Shown here: one piece after another, positions 19,601 through 28,329 of the stretch
Layout of the letters: every line of letters begins with the position of its first letter
Numbering within the stretch: the first letter of the stretch is position 1
From: Alphaproteobacteria bacterium SO-S41
Lineage (GTDB): Bacteria > Pseudomonadota > Alphaproteobacteria > Micropepsales > Micropepsaceae
Length of the DNA: 64,000 nt
NCBI GenBank assembly: GCA_019670725.1
Contig: AP024629.1
Coordinates: 2,666,001-2,730,000, forward strand
Reading direction: 5' to 3'
The notes under the pieces: generated by a model
Databases searched by the model: none
Told to the model about the DNA's origin: nothing
What the model saw: only the letters and a program-made list of their open reading frames with translations
Translations under genes and position numbers: made by a program

Positions 19601-20103
19601 GCGGCCCGGACCTTGGTCTCGTCGTTGCGACGGACTTCGGTGCGGATGCCGACATCGTAGCCGCCGTTCAGCAGCCGGGTGAACGTCGCGGTCGGACCGA
19701 CAATGGTGAGGCTGCGCGGGGCGATATTGCCGGCCAGCAGCGCCTCGATCGAAAAGCTGATCGCGATGTCGTTGGCGGAGGCGATCTCAATGCCCTCGGC
19801 GTCGACCACCTTGGGCTCGACGAAGCGGATGACCAGCCGGGTCTCCTCCGCCGACCAGATGAGGAGCGCGTCGCTGGCGGTGATGCGATAGCCGGCGACC
19901 GTGTCGGACACCGCGCCCATCAGCACCGGGGCCAGCGGCCCCAGCGAGACCGGGCCGAAGGCGAGACCGATCGCCATCGCGCCCATGGCGCCGACGACGA
20001 TGACCAGGAAGCCGATGACCATATGGCCCAGCCAGCCGCGCCACGTCCGGCGCCGGCGCTTGGGCGCGGGCACGGCGGCGGTTGAAAGGGCGGGTTCGGT
20101 CAC
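16681..20103 (-). CDS. YhdP/AsmA-like envelope lipid-transport family protein
   Basis: This encodes 1140 aa. A basic cytoplasmic N-terminus (KRRRRTWRGW) and one TM (about residues 27-50) anchor a huge periplasmic part made of repeating beta-strand units, the DUF3971/AsmA-like plan of YhdP and TamB relatives. YhdP-type proteins form hydrophobic grooves bridging inner and outer membranes for phospholipid movement. The C-terminal AsmA-like region (GDPSAANGTAFMQDFRLIDQPFLVRLLGSGSFSGLGDFAEGNGI, in pieces) is characteristic. The protein is shorter than E. coli YhdP (about 1270 aa) but complete at both ends. Member-level function is inferred from family. Confidence 0.85.
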   Translation of the reverse strand: MTEPALSTAAVPAPKRRRRTWRGWLGHMVIGFLVIVVGAMGAMAIGLAFGPVSLGPLAPVLMGAVSDTVAGYRITASDALLIWSAEETRLVIRFVEPKVVDAEGIEIASANDIAISFSIEALLAGNIAPRSLTIVGPTATFTRLLNGGYDVGIRTEVRRNDETKVRAANADAGPFIRALLEPPREGEEDTYLNEITLSEATLTFIDEATESIVKAPRGTLVVKRTAGGLSATLEGQVSLPKGNWRFYGSATYERGAPDIEVDAGLVNANLDSLADAGPLFEEFEGAAIPLNGKLKLSVSTEGQILSGEGTLNADAGLFQIRALSNIPFNVKGAVVTAAYDRAQDLFELRQLTIDADRISGRIAGAFRLRRGANGFLTGWRAELGIEDGKLSIPILFDGDTPIDRLTMVADNDLKADVLTLETLEMASGPSLFRIHGTAAGLIANTPAVRMDGDISNLPVMSMGQLWPNGVAQGARDWITENVYGGTITGGTIHVNLTSEQLASGLVPDSAARIELAYENVEMSYIDGMPHLMGVKGRAIVLGNRFEGQIDKGNVGALTLSDGKVVIADLNRKGEPADITGLITGKASDLLKLLDMKPLGYPSRYGLNPDSVGGDAVITLGLIVPTLKALKVEDITFDIKAALTHVAMDIVNNIRLTNGDAEFLVTGTGLTAKGKGDIAGVTGNFAWEENFNPPPGETSTKFSANAVVDEALRRKLGVDPGAYLDGPAAVEVSMTGNGFDPVTASATVGLDAAALNVPELGFHKKAGDPATMTADLERVADGYRANPVKLVGTGIDAELDILLGFDGTLKKITATRLAAGRNDAAFTVDLTGPKAKVTADVKSLDLETLVDALLNPAESALVDTAQVAAGETPAQPPNIVMEIKADRVLMRGGAEAKDLKFNIDLDHGNLIGLDVYGRIGDGAMQGRLWPQADGRRRVILESNDMGRFIHGLSGYAGVSGGYVKFALLLPKVGDPSAANGTAFMQDFRLIDQPFLVRLLGSGSFSGLGDFAEGNGILFNRLQADLAMTEDMINVRRLRVVGPSAGIRAEADIDRNASTLHAVGTFTPVYSLNTLLRCIPLLGDALGGDGGLLGLTFEVQGELDAPEVSINYFSVLAPGFIREWFEYDLPPDATVPKVENPS

Positions 20104-20203
20104 GCGTTACGTCGGGCCATGAAAGACCGCCGCGTACTGGCGGCGGGGGGCGGGCTGCTCTATCTGCACAGTTGCGGCAAACCGGGCGCGAAGGGAAGGC
20201 AAC

Positions 20204-20680
20204 ATGGCGAAAGCACTGACCGAGGGCGACAAGGCCCCCGCCTTTTCTCTGGACGCGGACGGCGGGGCCAAGGTCTCGCTGAAGGATTTCGCGGGCAAGA
20301 CCCTGGTGCTCTATTTCTACCCCAAGGACGATACGACCGCCTGCACCCAGGAGGCGATCGACTTCTCCGCCGAGGCCGCCGCCTTCAAGAAGGCCGGCGC
20401 GACGGTGATCGGGGTCTCCAAGGACACCGTCGCCAAGCACGACAAGTTCAAGAAGAAGTACGAGCTGAAAGTGCCGCTGGGCGCCGACCCCGAGGGCAAG
20501 ACGGTCGAGGCGTATCAGTCCTGGGTCGAGAAGACGCTCTATGGTCGCACCTATATGGGCATCGACCGCTCCACCTTCCTGATCGACGGCAAGGGCGTGA
20601 TTCGGAATATCTGGCGGAAGGTGCGCGTGAAGGGCCATGTCGCCGAGGTGCTGGCCGCGGCCAAGGCGCTGAAGGCGTGA
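20204..20680 (+). CDS. bcp: Peroxiredoxin, Bcp/PrxQ type (one visible Cys)
   Basis: This encodes 158 aa, a cytoplasmic thiol peroxidase that reduces hydrogen peroxide and organic peroxides. The motif YFYPKDDTTACTQEAIDF holds the peroxidatic Cys. Classical PrxQ proteins have a second Cys five residues later (C-x4-C); here that position is Ile, so the enzyme must resolve through another thiol. Further motifs: GVSKDTVAKHDKF and STFLIDGKG. The start has GGAAGGCAAC before it. The stop overlaps the GTG start of the next gene. Confidence 0.93.
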   Translation: MAKALTEGDKAPAFSLDADGGAKVSLKDFAGKTLVLYFYPKDDTTACTQEAIDFSAEAAAFKKAGATVIGVSKDTVAKHDKFKKKYELKVPLGADPEGKTVEAYQSWVEKTLYGRTYMGIDRSTFLIDGKGVIRNIWRKVRVKGHVAEVLAAAKALKA

Positions 20681-21483
20681 CATCGGGCGCGCTCCGCGCC
20701 GCTTTCGAAGACCCCGATCCGCGCAGCAAGGCCCGGGCGGTGCTTGCGCTCGGAACGGTAATACCCGCGTTCGATCCCCCCTGGCCCGACCGTCCCGGCC
20801 GCCCGGCGCGGCCGGTGCTGGTGGGCGCGCGCGAAGTGCCGCGCCGTTCGCCCAATGGACCCGAGGGGCGGATCGCGCTGCTCCATGCCCTCGCCCACAT
20901 CGAACTCAACGCGATCGACCTCGCGGTGGACATTGTCGGGCGGTTCGGCACCGCGCCAGAACTCGCCGGTCGCGAGGCCGCGTTCGCGGCCGACTGGCTG
21001 GGCGTCGCGGCTGAAGAAGCTAAGCATTTTCTGATGCTTGCGGACCGGCTTGAAGAATTTGATTCACATTACGGCGCGCTGCCCGCGCATGACGGGCTGT
21101 GGCAGACGGCGCTCGGCACGCGCGGCTCGCTGCTCGACCGGCTGGCCATCGCGCCGCTGACGCACGAGGCGCGCGGGCTGGATGTGACCCCGGCGATGAT
21201 CGCCAAGCTCGACGGCGTGGGCGACCGCGCCAGCGCGCGGCTGCTGGAGGTGATCTATCGCGACGAGATCGGGCATGTCGCGGTCGGCTTCACCTGGTTC
21301 GCGCATCTCTGCGAACGGCTGAATCTGGAGCCGGGAATCGCCTTCGCCAACGCCCTCGACCGGATCGGTCTGGCGCGCCCTCACCCGCCCTTCAACGAGC
21401 CCGCCCGGCGTCAGGCCGGACTTACCCCCAAATTCGATGTGGATTATGTTGCGGTGCAGCAGCGGTTTTCCGCTAAATCCTGA
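20677..21483 (+). CDS. DUF455 ferritin-like diiron protein
   Basis: This encodes 268 aa from a GTG that overlaps the peroxiredoxin stop (GTGA). The frame is open far upstream, but this start avoids overlap with the peroxiredoxin gene. Carboxylate-His motifs typical of ferritin-like four-helix proteins are visible: ALAHIELNAIDLA, AEEAKHFLML and EVIYRDEIGHVAVG. Residues before the bundle (SKARAVLALGTVIPAFDPPWPDRPGRPARP, in part) match DUF455. Function is unknown; diiron oxygenase- or oxidase-type chemistry is plausible. Coupling with a peroxidase suggests a role in oxidative or iron stress. Confidence 0.88.
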   Translation: MTSGALRAAFEDPDPRSKARAVLALGTVIPAFDPPWPDRPGRPARPVLVGAREVPRRSPNGPEGRIALLHALAHIELNAIDLAVDIVGRFGTAPELAGREAAFAADWLGVAAEEAKHFLMLADRLEEFDSHYGALPAHDGLWQTALGTRGSLLDRLAIAPLTHEARGLDVTPAMIAKLDGVGDRASARLLEVIYRDEIGHVAVGFTWFAHLCERLNLEPGIAFANALDRIGLARPHPPFNEPARRQAGLTPKFDVDYVAVQQRFSAKS

Positions 21484-21614
21484 GTCAAGTTAAAAATGAG
21501 ATAAAAAGCGTGTCTTGCGCCTCCCCTTTGTTTGATTTTATGGAGGTGTGTCCGGCGCGCCAGGGCGCTTGACCAATACGTAACCGCGATAACGCGAACG
21601 GTGGGGCACGATCA

Positions 21615-23081
21615 ATGACAGCAGGCTTTACAGCCCGCGCGGCGACGCGTTTGCTGCGATGGTTCCCTGAGCGCCAGATCTATCATCGCAGCAACGGCCA
21701 CGTTCAGTTCGTCGTTCTGTCTACCCGTTTCCAGATTCTCAGCGTCGTCGTTGGTCTCTCCTGCATGGGCTGGGTTGCCTATTCCAGCGTGATGACGGCC
21801 TTCAAGAACGAGATCGTCGCCGCCCAGGAAGAGCGCATTCAGGCGCTGCAAGGCCGCTACGAGACCCAGATCGCGCGGATGCGCCTCGACTACGACGACC
21901 TGTCGACCAAGATGGCGCTCGCCGAAGACCGTTTCACCACCACCGTCGCCGCCATTGAAAAGCGCCAGAGCGATCTGCAGACCGCGATGGTCGAGCAGGA
22001 ATCGACCGGCGATGCGCTGGACGAAGTGACCCGCCGCGCCGCGACCGTCCGGGCCCTCGGCCTTGGTCCCGACGCCACGACGGTGCCGATGGAAGAAGAT
22101 CCGAGCGCCTCGGGCGGTCCGGATACCGAACACGATCATAGCGAAGACGCCGCCCCCAAGGCCGAGGACAAGCCCGCGCCGAAAGCCGACAAGGCCGCCG
22201 AAGTCACCTATCCCGAAGTCGACGCCCCGCTGCCCACCGCCAAGCCCGAGCATGTCCGTGTTGCCGATGCGGCGCCGGTCGAGGGCGACGCCGATCTGAC
22301 CAAGACGGCCCTGACGGGCGAGCCCTCGGACTTCACCGCCAGCGGCCGCAACCTCGCGGCGGGCGAAACCTTCGCCTCGCTGGAGACCCGCCTCGACGAC
22401 GTCGCCACCAAGCAGCAGGTCGCGGCCGCCGGAATCGCGCTGGCGACGACCGAGCAGGAAGACGCGCTGCGCGACATCATCGAGATCGCCGGCATGAACC
22501 CCGACGCCATCGCGCCCCGCGCCGATGCGCAGGGCGGGCCGTATATCCCCATGGGCCCCGACGCCGCATCGGTGGACCCGCTGAAGCGCGACCCCAATCT
22601 GGAACTTGCCGACGAGGCGCATGAGCGGATCGACACGCTGCAGACCGCGATGCTGTCGATCCCCTTCGCCAATCCCCTGCCCTCGGTCACCCGCATCTCG
22701 TCGGGCTTCGGCGGCCGCAGCGATCCCTTCAATCACGGCCGCGCCTTCCATGCCGGTCTCGATTTCAAGGCCGCCTACGGCGCCGATATCCGCGCGACGG
22801 CGCCGGGCACCGTCATCACGGCGGACTGGCATGGCGGCTATGGCCGGATGGTCGAAATCGACCATGGCTATGGGCTGAAAACGCGTTACGCTCATATGAG
22901 CGCAATCAGCGTCGTCGAGGGCCAGAAGGTGGCCTTCGGGGATAAGGTGGGCGAACTGGGCAGCACGGGGCGCAGCACAGGTCCGCACCTGCACTACGAG
23001 GTCTGGTATGACGGCCAGGCCCGCAACCCCTGGAACTATTTGAAAGCAGGCGCGAATGTTCTCCAAAGGCAAGGCACCTGA
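21615..23081 (+). CDS. M23 (LytM) peptidoglycan endopeptidase with coiled coil, LmdC-like
   Basis: This encodes 488 aa. After a cytoplasmic N-terminus a TM (about residues 42-62, SVVVGLSCMGWVAYSS) leads to a periplasmic coiled coil (about 65-150), a long acidic/Pro-rich linker and a C-terminal LytM domain (about 345-475). Zinc ligands are in HAGLD (near residue 380) and HLHYE (near 458). An intact active site suggests real cross-link cleavage. The gene overlaps the following bactofilin by 26 bases. In Hyphomonas the M23 protein LmdC and bactofilin BacA work together in morphogenesis, a likely parallel. Confidence 0.92.
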   Translation: MTAGFTARAATRLLRWFPERQIYHRSNGHVQFVVLSTRFQILSVVVGLSCMGWVAYSSVMTAFKNEIVAAQEERIQALQGRYETQIARMRLDYDDLSTKMALAEDRFTTTVAAIEKRQSDLQTAMVEQESTGDALDEVTRRAATVRALGLGPDATTVPMEEDPSASGGPDTEHDHSEDAAPKAEDKPAPKADKAAEVTYPEVDAPLPTAKPEHVRVADAAPVEGDADLTKTALTGEPSDFTASGRNLAAGETFASLETRLDDVATKQQVAAAGIALATTEQEDALRDIIEIAGMNPDAIAPRADAQGGPYIPMGPDAASVDPLKRDPNLELADEAHERIDTLQTAMLSIPFANPLPSVTRISSGFGGRSDPFNHGRAFHAGLDFKAAYGADIRATAPGTVITADWHGGYGRMVEIDHGYGLKTRYAHMSAISVVEGQKVAFGDKVGELGSTGRSTGPHLHYEVWYDGQARNPWNYLKAGANVLQRQGT

Positions 23082-23556
23082 GGCCCCGACCAGCAGCATG
23101 GCAGCTCCCGTTCCCAACATTCCGGCCGCGCCGCCGAAGAAGTCCGGTGGCCGTTCGGCCCCGTCGATCATTTCGGCCGACCTGCTGGTGCAGGGCGCGC
23201 TCGTCAGCCAGGGCGACATGCAGATCGACGGCACGGTCGAGGGCGACATCCGCTCGGTCACGCTGATGGTCGGCAATGGCGCAATCATCAAGGGCGAGAT
23301 CGTCGCCGAGGAAGTGGTCGTGCGCGGCCGCATCGAGGGCCGCATCCGCGCCCGCCGCGTGCAGCTCGATGCTTCCGCGGTCGTGATCGGCGACATCCTG
23401 CAGGAGCAGCTGACCGTCGCCGCCGGTGCGACCTTCGAAGGCACCTGCCGCAAGTCGACCGACCCGCTGAACCTGCAGGCCCCGACGCCTCAGATCACGC
23501 TGTCGAAGCCCGCCGGCCAGCCCTCGCTGGTGCAGACGGAAGCCAAGACCGCCTAA
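23056..23556 (+). CDS. bacA: Bactofilin
   Basis: This encodes 166 aa. Bactofilins polymerise into cytoskeletal filaments at the inner membrane and position cell wall enzymes. Residues about 38-140 form the bactofilin beta-helix: SIISADLLVQGALVSQGDMQIDG, GDIRSVTLMVGNGAIIKGEI, VVRGRIEGRIRARRVQL (in pieces), with Pro-rich flexible ends. It begins inside the 3' end of the M23 gene in another frame, so translation is probably coupled. An 11-bp perfect hairpin follows the stop. The symbol is by analogy with Caulobacter and Hyphomonas. Confidence 0.93.
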   Translation: MFSKGKAPEAPTSSMAAPVPNIPAAPPKKSGGRSAPSIISADLLVQGALVSQGDMQIDGTVEGDIRSVTLMVGNGAIIKGEIVAEEVVVRGRIEGRIRARRVQLDASAVVIGDILQEQLTVAAGATFEGTCRKSTDPLNLQAPTPQITLSKPAGQPSLVQTEAKTA

Positions 23557-23563
23557 CCCGTCG

Positions 23564-23590
23564 CCGAGCCTCCGCCCGCCGGAGGCTCGG
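23564..23590 (+). terminator. Hairpin after bactofilin
   Basis: CCGAGCCTCCG and CGGAGGCTCGG form a perfect 11-bp stem with a 5-base loop, 7 bases after the bactofilin stop. There is no T-run, as is common in GC-rich alphaproteobacteria. It probably ends the M23-bactofilin transcript and separates it from the metal-efflux genes. Confidence 0.65.
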
Positions 23591-23622
23591 GATCGACCGG
23601 TTCCGTCCGTCAGGAATTATCG

Positions 23623-23982
23623 TTGCGCGTTCTCGCCACCATTCTTGCGTTTGCAGCGATCCTGCTGATGCAGGGCGTGTGCCTCGCCGAGGCGCGTAGC
23701 AGTGGGCAGCCTCCCGGCGAGCCCTGCGAGACCCACAACCAGCTCCATCACGACGAACAGGAAGCGGCGCACTGCGATCACGCAGCCGCCATGCCCGCTG
23801 CCGCCAAGCAGATCGTCAAGGCGGTGCCGCAGGCCGATCCGCCGCTGGCCGTCCTGTCGGCGACGATCCGCATAATGACCGCGCTGGCCGAGCCGACGCG
23901 GCCTTACGCGCGCTATGAACCCCTGGCGGTGCTCGACCCGCCCCAGCTCGCGGTCATCCGCGTCACCCGTCTCCTGATCTGA
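23623..23982 (+). CDS. Small exported His-rich protein ahead of RND metal efflux genes
   Basis: This encodes 119 aa from a TTG start with AGGAATT before it. It has a signal peptide (VLATILAFAAILLMQGVCLAEA), then a stretch rich in metal-ligand residues: PCETHNQLHHDEQEAAHCDHAAAM (two Cys, six His within about 25 residues; residues about 33-57). The C-terminal half is plain. No family recognised. Position right before the adaptor and pump genes, and the His/Cys cluster, suggest a periplasmic metal binder or sensor, but that is inference. Confidence 0.65.
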   Translation: MRVLATILAFAAILLMQGVCLAEARSSGQPPGEPCETHNQLHHDEQEAAHCDHAAAMPAAAKQIVKAVPQADPPLAVLSATIRIMTALAEPTRPYARYEPLAVLDPPQLAVIRVTRLLI

Positions 23983-24046
23983 GGCCGCGTTCGGGCGCCC
24001 TTGCGGCGCCGTTATGCCTTGGCCCTCAACGATCAGGACTCCCTTC

Positions 24047-25189
24047 ATGCCCCACTTCATGCTGCGCGCCCGACGGGCGTGCCTCACCGGCGTGTTCGCC
24101 GCTGCCTTCACCCTTGCCTCAGCCGCCGCAGAGGAGCCGGGTCACGACGACCACGGCGGCGAACACACGGAGGGCGAAGCCGCACCGCGCATCTTCAGCG
24201 CCGAGGAGATGGCGGCGGCGGGCATCGTCGTCGCACCGGTTCAGCGTCAACCCCTGCCCCGCCTCTATCGCGCGCCCGGCGAGGTGGTGCTGAACGACTA
24301 TACCACGAGCATCGTCAGTGCGCGTGTCGCGGGCGTGGTGACCCGGCGCTATGCGGCGCTCGGCAGCACGGTTAAGGCGGGCGATCCGTTACTCCGTCTG
24401 CTGAGCTCGGGCATGGCGGAGGCGCAGAGCGCCTTTGCCCTCGCCCATCAGGAATACGCCCGCCTCACTGGCGCCGGCCGCAATGCGGTGACGCGCAAGG
24501 AAACCGAGCAGGCCTTCATCGCATTGCGCGAAGCGCGGGTGCGGCTGCAGACCTATGGTCTCACCGCCGACGACATCGCCGCGCTGGAACGGCGTGGGCT
24601 CAGCGATGTCGGGATCGGCGAGTTCGATATCCGCGCACCCCAAGACGGCGTGCTGGTCAGTGATGCCTATCGCCTTGGCGAACTTGCCGAGGCCGGCAAG
24701 AAGCTGGCGCAGATATCGGACGGTAAGACCGTGTGGGTCGAGGCGCGCGTCGCGCCCGCGGTCGCCGCCCTGCTGGAAGGCCATCACGCGGCGGTGACGT
24801 TCGGCGAAATGCGGATCGACGCACGGCTGCTGCAGATTTTCCCCACGGTCGATGAGGACACGCGCACGGTGCGCGTGCGGCTGCAGGCGGACGATACCGC
24901 GCAAGTGTTGCTCCCCGGCGCGTTCGTCGGCGCGGAGCTGCATGGCGCGGCCGAGCCCGTGCTTGCCGTGCCGCCCGAGGCCGTGTTGCGCAGCGCAGAC
25001 GGCGACTGGGCCGTGCAGGTCGAGCGCTCGCCCGGCCAGTTCGAGGCCGTGGAGATCGAGGTGCTCTACACGGTCGGTGCGCTGACCGCGATCGAGGGGA
25101 TTGCGGAAGGCACGCGCATCGCCGTGAAGGGCGCGTTCTTCATCGCCGCGGAGTCCGCCAAAGGCGGCTTCGACGCGCACGCGCACTGA
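24047..25189 (+). CDS. RND metal efflux periplasmic adaptor (CzcB-like)
   Basis: This encodes 380 aa. The ATG at 24047 has CAGGACT upstream and begins a normal signal peptide (RRACLTGVFAAAFTLASAAA); an ATG 33 bases earlier is less likely. After a His-rich mature N-terminus (PGHDDHGGEH) come the membrane-fusion modules: barrel-sandwich strands (VSARVAGVVTRRYAALGSTVKAGDPLL), an alpha-hairpin (about 125-175) and beta-barrel regions. It connects the inner-membrane pump with an outer-membrane channel. Nine bases separate it from the pump gene. No czcC or tolC gene is adjacent. Confidence 0.9.
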   Translation: MPHFMLRARRACLTGVFAAAFTLASAAAEEPGHDDHGGEHTEGEAAPRIFSAEEMAAAGIVVAPVQRQPLPRLYRAPGEVVLNDYTTSIVSARVAGVVTRRYAALGSTVKAGDPLLRLLSSGMAEAQSAFALAHQEYARLTGAGRNAVTRKETEQAFIALREARVRLQTYGLTADDIAALERRGLSDVGIGEFDIRAPQDGVLVSDAYRLGELAEAGKKLAQISDGKTVWVEARVAPAVAALLEGHHAAVTFGEMRIDARLLQIFPTVDEDTRTVRVRLQADDTAQVLLPGAFVGAELHGAAEPVLAVPPEAVLRSADGDWAVQVERSPGQFEAVEIEVLYTVGALTAIEGIAEGTRIAVKGAFFIAAESAKGGFDAHAH

Positions 25190-25197
25190 GCCGCACC

Positions 25198-28100
25198 ATG
25201 CTCGATGCTCTCATACGCATTGCGGTGGCCAACCGCCTGTTCGTGCTGATCGCCATCGCCGCTGTCGTCACGACCTTCCTCGTGCTGCTGCCGCGCCTCA
25301 ACCTCGACGCCTTCCCGGACGTGACCAACGTCCAGGTCGCCGTGAACACCGAGGCGCCCGGCTTTGCGCCCGCTGAGGTGGAGCAGCTCATCACCTATCC
25401 CGTTGAAGCCGCGATGTTCGCGCTGCCCGGCGTCGAAGATGTGCGCTCGATTTCGAAGACGGGTCTGTCGCTGGTCACCGTCGTCTTCGAGGAAGGCACC
25501 GACATCTACTTCGCGCGCCAGCTCGTGTTCGAGCAGATGCAGGCGGCGCGGGAAGACATCCCTCTCGAGGCCGGCTCGCCTGAGATCGGACCCAACACGT
25601 CCGGCATCGGCGTGATCTTCCAATACGTCCTGCTGCCCAAAACACCCGGCGCCTATAACGCGACCGCGCTGCGCAGCCTCAACGACTGGGTCGTGAAGCT
25701 GTTGCTGCTGCCGGTCGATGGGGTCACCGACGTGCTCTCGTTCGGCGGCGAGGTGCGGCAGTATCAGGTCCATCTCGATCCCTATCGCCTCATCGCCTAC
25801 GGCCTCTCGGCCGCCGAGGTGCGCGCGGCGATCGAGGCCAACAACCGCAATGCCGGCGGCTGGTACCAGGAGCGCGGCGCGGAGCAGCTGGTCGTGCGCG
25901 GCGTCGGCTGGATGCGGTCGGGCGAGGACGGGCTGGCCGATATCGGCGACACGCCGATCAAGGAGGCGGACGGCCAGATCGTCCGCGTCCGCGATGTCGG
26001 CGAGGTCGCGTTCGGCGGCGAGATCCGCCAGGGCGCGACGACGCTGACTTTGCGCAACGAGGACGGGACGCCCCGTCCGCTCGGCGAAGTCGTCACCGGC
26101 CAGGTGTTGAAGCGCATGGGCGCCAATGCCAATGCGACCATCGAGGGCATCAAAGCACGTCTGCCGCTGGTGGGCGCCGCCCTGCCCGACGATGTCGAGC
26201 TGCGTCCGATCTACGACCAGGCCGAACTCATCGACAAGGCGGTCGCGACGGTTACGACGGCGCTGATCGAATCCTTCGTGTTGATCGTGATCGTGCTGTT
26301 GCTGTTCCTTATGAACCTGCGCGCGGCGCTGATCGTGCTGATCTCCGTGCCGGTCTCGATCGCGGCGGCGCTCGCAGTCATGGCGGCCACCGGCCTGTCG
26401 GCGAACCTCATGTCGCTCGGCGGCCTCGCCATCGCGATCGGCATCATCGTCGACGGCTCGGTCGTGATGATGGAGAACGTCTTCGGCAAGCTCGGGCATG
26501 GCGACGATACGCGGCCGATCAAGACCCGTATCGTCGATGCAGCCCGCGAGGTGGCGCAGCCCGTCTTCTTCGCGGTGCTGATCATCGTCGTCGTGTTCGC
26601 GCCGCTGTTCTCGCTGGAGGGCGTGGAGGGGAAGCTGTTCCAGCCTATGGCGGTCAGCATCATCCTGGCGCTCGGTGCCTCGCTGCTGGTCGCGTTGCTC
26701 GCCGTGCCGGCGCTCTCGACCTATCTGTTCCGCGGGCCGGTCAAGCATCGCGACAGTCCGGTTCTGGCGCCGGTCGCGCGGCTCTATGACCGGATGCTGC
26801 CGCGGCTTCAGCGCAATCCCGTGCCGGTGATCGGCGCGGCGGCAACGGCACTCGTCGCTGCACTGGCACTGACGCCCTTCCTCGGCACGCAGTTCGTGCC
26901 GGAGTTGGAAGAAGGCGCACTCAACATCCGCGCGACGCTGGCGCCCTCCGCCAGTCTCGACACGGCGCTTGAGGTCGCCCCGAAACTGGAAGCGGCGCTG
27001 TTGGCGTTTCCTGAGGTGACCTACGCCACCGCACGCGTCGGACGCCCCGAACTCGGCGGCGATCCAGAACCTGTGTCGAATGTCGAAATCCTGGTCGGCC
27101 TGAAACCGCACGACGAGTGGACGACCGCCAAGACCCGCCCCGAGATCCAGGCGCGGATGGAGACGGCGATGGCGGTGCATCCGGGCCTGCTGTTCGGCTT
27201 CTCGCAACCAATCGCGACGCGCGTAGACGAACTCCTGTCGGGCGTGCGCGCGCAGCTCGCGATCAAGCTGTTCGGGCCGGACCTCGATGTGCTCGCTGCG
27301 AAGGGCGCGGAGATCGAGACGCTGGTGAAGGGCACGGCCGGCGCGGCCGATGTCGCGCTGGAGCAGGTGACCGGCGAAGCGCAGCTTGTGGTGCGTCCAA
27401 AACGGGCGGAGCTGGAGCGCTACGGCCTGTCGGTCGATGCGGTCATGGCGCTGGTGCAGGACGAGATCGGCGGCGCGGAAGCGGGCCAGATCATCGACGG
27501 CAACGAACGCTACGCGATCTATGTCCGCCTCGCCGAACGGTTCCGCGACACGCCCGAGGCGCTGCGCGATCTCATCCTCGTTTCGCCCAACGGCGCCGAG
27601 GTGCGGCTCGGCGAGGTCGCGACGGTCGCCTTCGAAAGCGGTCCGCCGCAGATCCGGCGCGACGACGCCCAGCGCCGCGTCGTCGTGCAGGCGAATGTCG
27701 AAGGCCGCGACATGGGCAGCTTCGTTGCCGAACTGGAGCAGCGCATCACAGCTGAGATCGACCTGCCGCCCGGCTATGCCGTGTCGTTCGGCGGGCAGTA
27801 CGAGAACCAGCAAAGGGCGCAGACAAGGCTGATGATCGTCGTGCCGATGGCGCTCGGCCTCATCTTCCTGCTGCTCTATCTCGCCTTCGGTTCGGTCGGA
27901 CAGGCGATGCTGATCATGGCGAACGTGCCGCTGGCGCTGGTCGGCGGCATCGTCGCGCTGTTCGTGACTGGGACCTATCTCTCGGTGCCGGGCTCGATCG
28001 GCTTCATCGCGCTGTTCGGCATCGCGGTGCTGAACGGCGTGGTGATGGTGAGCGCGATCAACCAGAACATCGCGCGCGGCCAGCCGGTCGGCGAGGCGGT

Positions 28101-28329
28101 GTTCGCCGGCGCGCGGGCGCGGCTGAGACCGGTGCTCATCACGGCGACGATCGCGGCGCTCGGGCTCGTGCCGTTGCTCCTCGCAACCGGCGTCGGCTCG
28201 GAGGTGCAGCGGCCGCTGGCCATCGTGGTGACCGGCGGCCTCGTCAGCTCGACCCTGCTGACCCTGCTGGTCCTGCCGGCCGCCTATGCGTGGTTCGCGC
28301 GGCGGCCAGAGGCTAATCCAGATCCTTGA
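25198..28329 (+). CDS. Heavy-metal RND efflux pump (CzcA-like)
   Basis: This encodes 1043 aa with the twelve-TM, two-loop RND layout: TM1 near residues 13-32, a second TM block at about 345-540, and the last at about 880-1035. The ending is complete. The TM4 motif reads [15 protein letters not shown] (D419, E426). CzcA-type zinc/cobalt/cadmium pumps have DFG in place of AIG, so one intramembrane carboxylate (position 413, Ala here) is missing and metal specificity is uncertain. The 3' end overlaps the convergent prfB end by 17 bases. Confidence 0.92.
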   Translation: MLDALIRIAVANRLFVLIAIAAVVTTFLVLLPRLNLDAFPDVTNVQVAVNTEAPGFAPAEVEQLITYPVEAAMFALPGVEDVRSISKTGLSLVTVVFEEGTDIYFARQLVFEQMQAAREDIPLEAGSPEIGPNTSGIGVIFQYVLLPKTPGAYNATALRSLNDWVVKLLLLPVDGVTDVLSFGGEVRQYQVHLDPYRLIAYGLSAAEVRAAIEANNRNAGGWYQERGAEQLVVRGVGWMRSGEDGLADIGDTPIKEADGQIVRVRDVGEVAFGGEIRQGATTLTLRNEDGTPRPLGEVVTGQVLKRMGANANATIEGIKARLPLVGAALPDDVELRPIYDQAELIDKAVATVTTALIESFVLIVIVLLLFLMNLRAALIVLISVPVSIAAALAVMAATGLSANLMSLGGLAIAIGIIVDGSVVMMENVFGKLGHGDDTRPIKTRIVDAAREVAQPVFFAVLIIVVVFAPLFSLEGVEGKLFQPMAVSIILALGASLLVALLAVPALSTYLFRGPVKHRDSPVLAPVARLYDRMLPRLQRNPVPVIGAAATALVAALALTPFLGTQFVPELEEGALNIRATLAPSASLDTALEVAPKLEAALLAFPEVTYATARVGRPELGGDPEPVSNVEILVGLKPHDEWTTAKTRPEIQARMETAMAVHPGLLFGFSQPIATRVDELLSGVRAQLAIKLFGPDLDVLAAKGAEIETLVKGTAGAADVALEQVTGEAQLVVRPKRAELERYGLSVDAVMALVQDEIGGAEAGQIIDGNERYAIYVRLAERFRDTPEALRDLILVSPNGAEVRLGEVATVAFESGPPQIRRDDAQRRVVVQANVEGRDMGSFVAELEQRITAEIDLPPGYAVSFGGQYENQQRAQTRLMIVVPMALGLIFLLLYLAFGSVGQAMLIMANVPLALVGGIVALFVTGTYLSVPGSIGFIALFGIAVLNGVVMVSAINQNIARGQPVGEAVFAGARARLRPVLITATIAALGLVPLLLATGVGSEVQRPLAIVVTGGLVSSTLLTLLVLPAAYAWFARRPEANPDP

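Noticed and set aside
25066-27813. A 915-codon open frame antisense to the RND pump
   Set aside because: High GC in codon third positions opens the opposite frame; the product is rich in His/Arg/Asp without domains, and the plus-strand protein is clearly an RND pump. Similar long antisense frames at 16927-18978, 21612-23453, 49610-52177 and 60617-62263 were dropped for the same reason.
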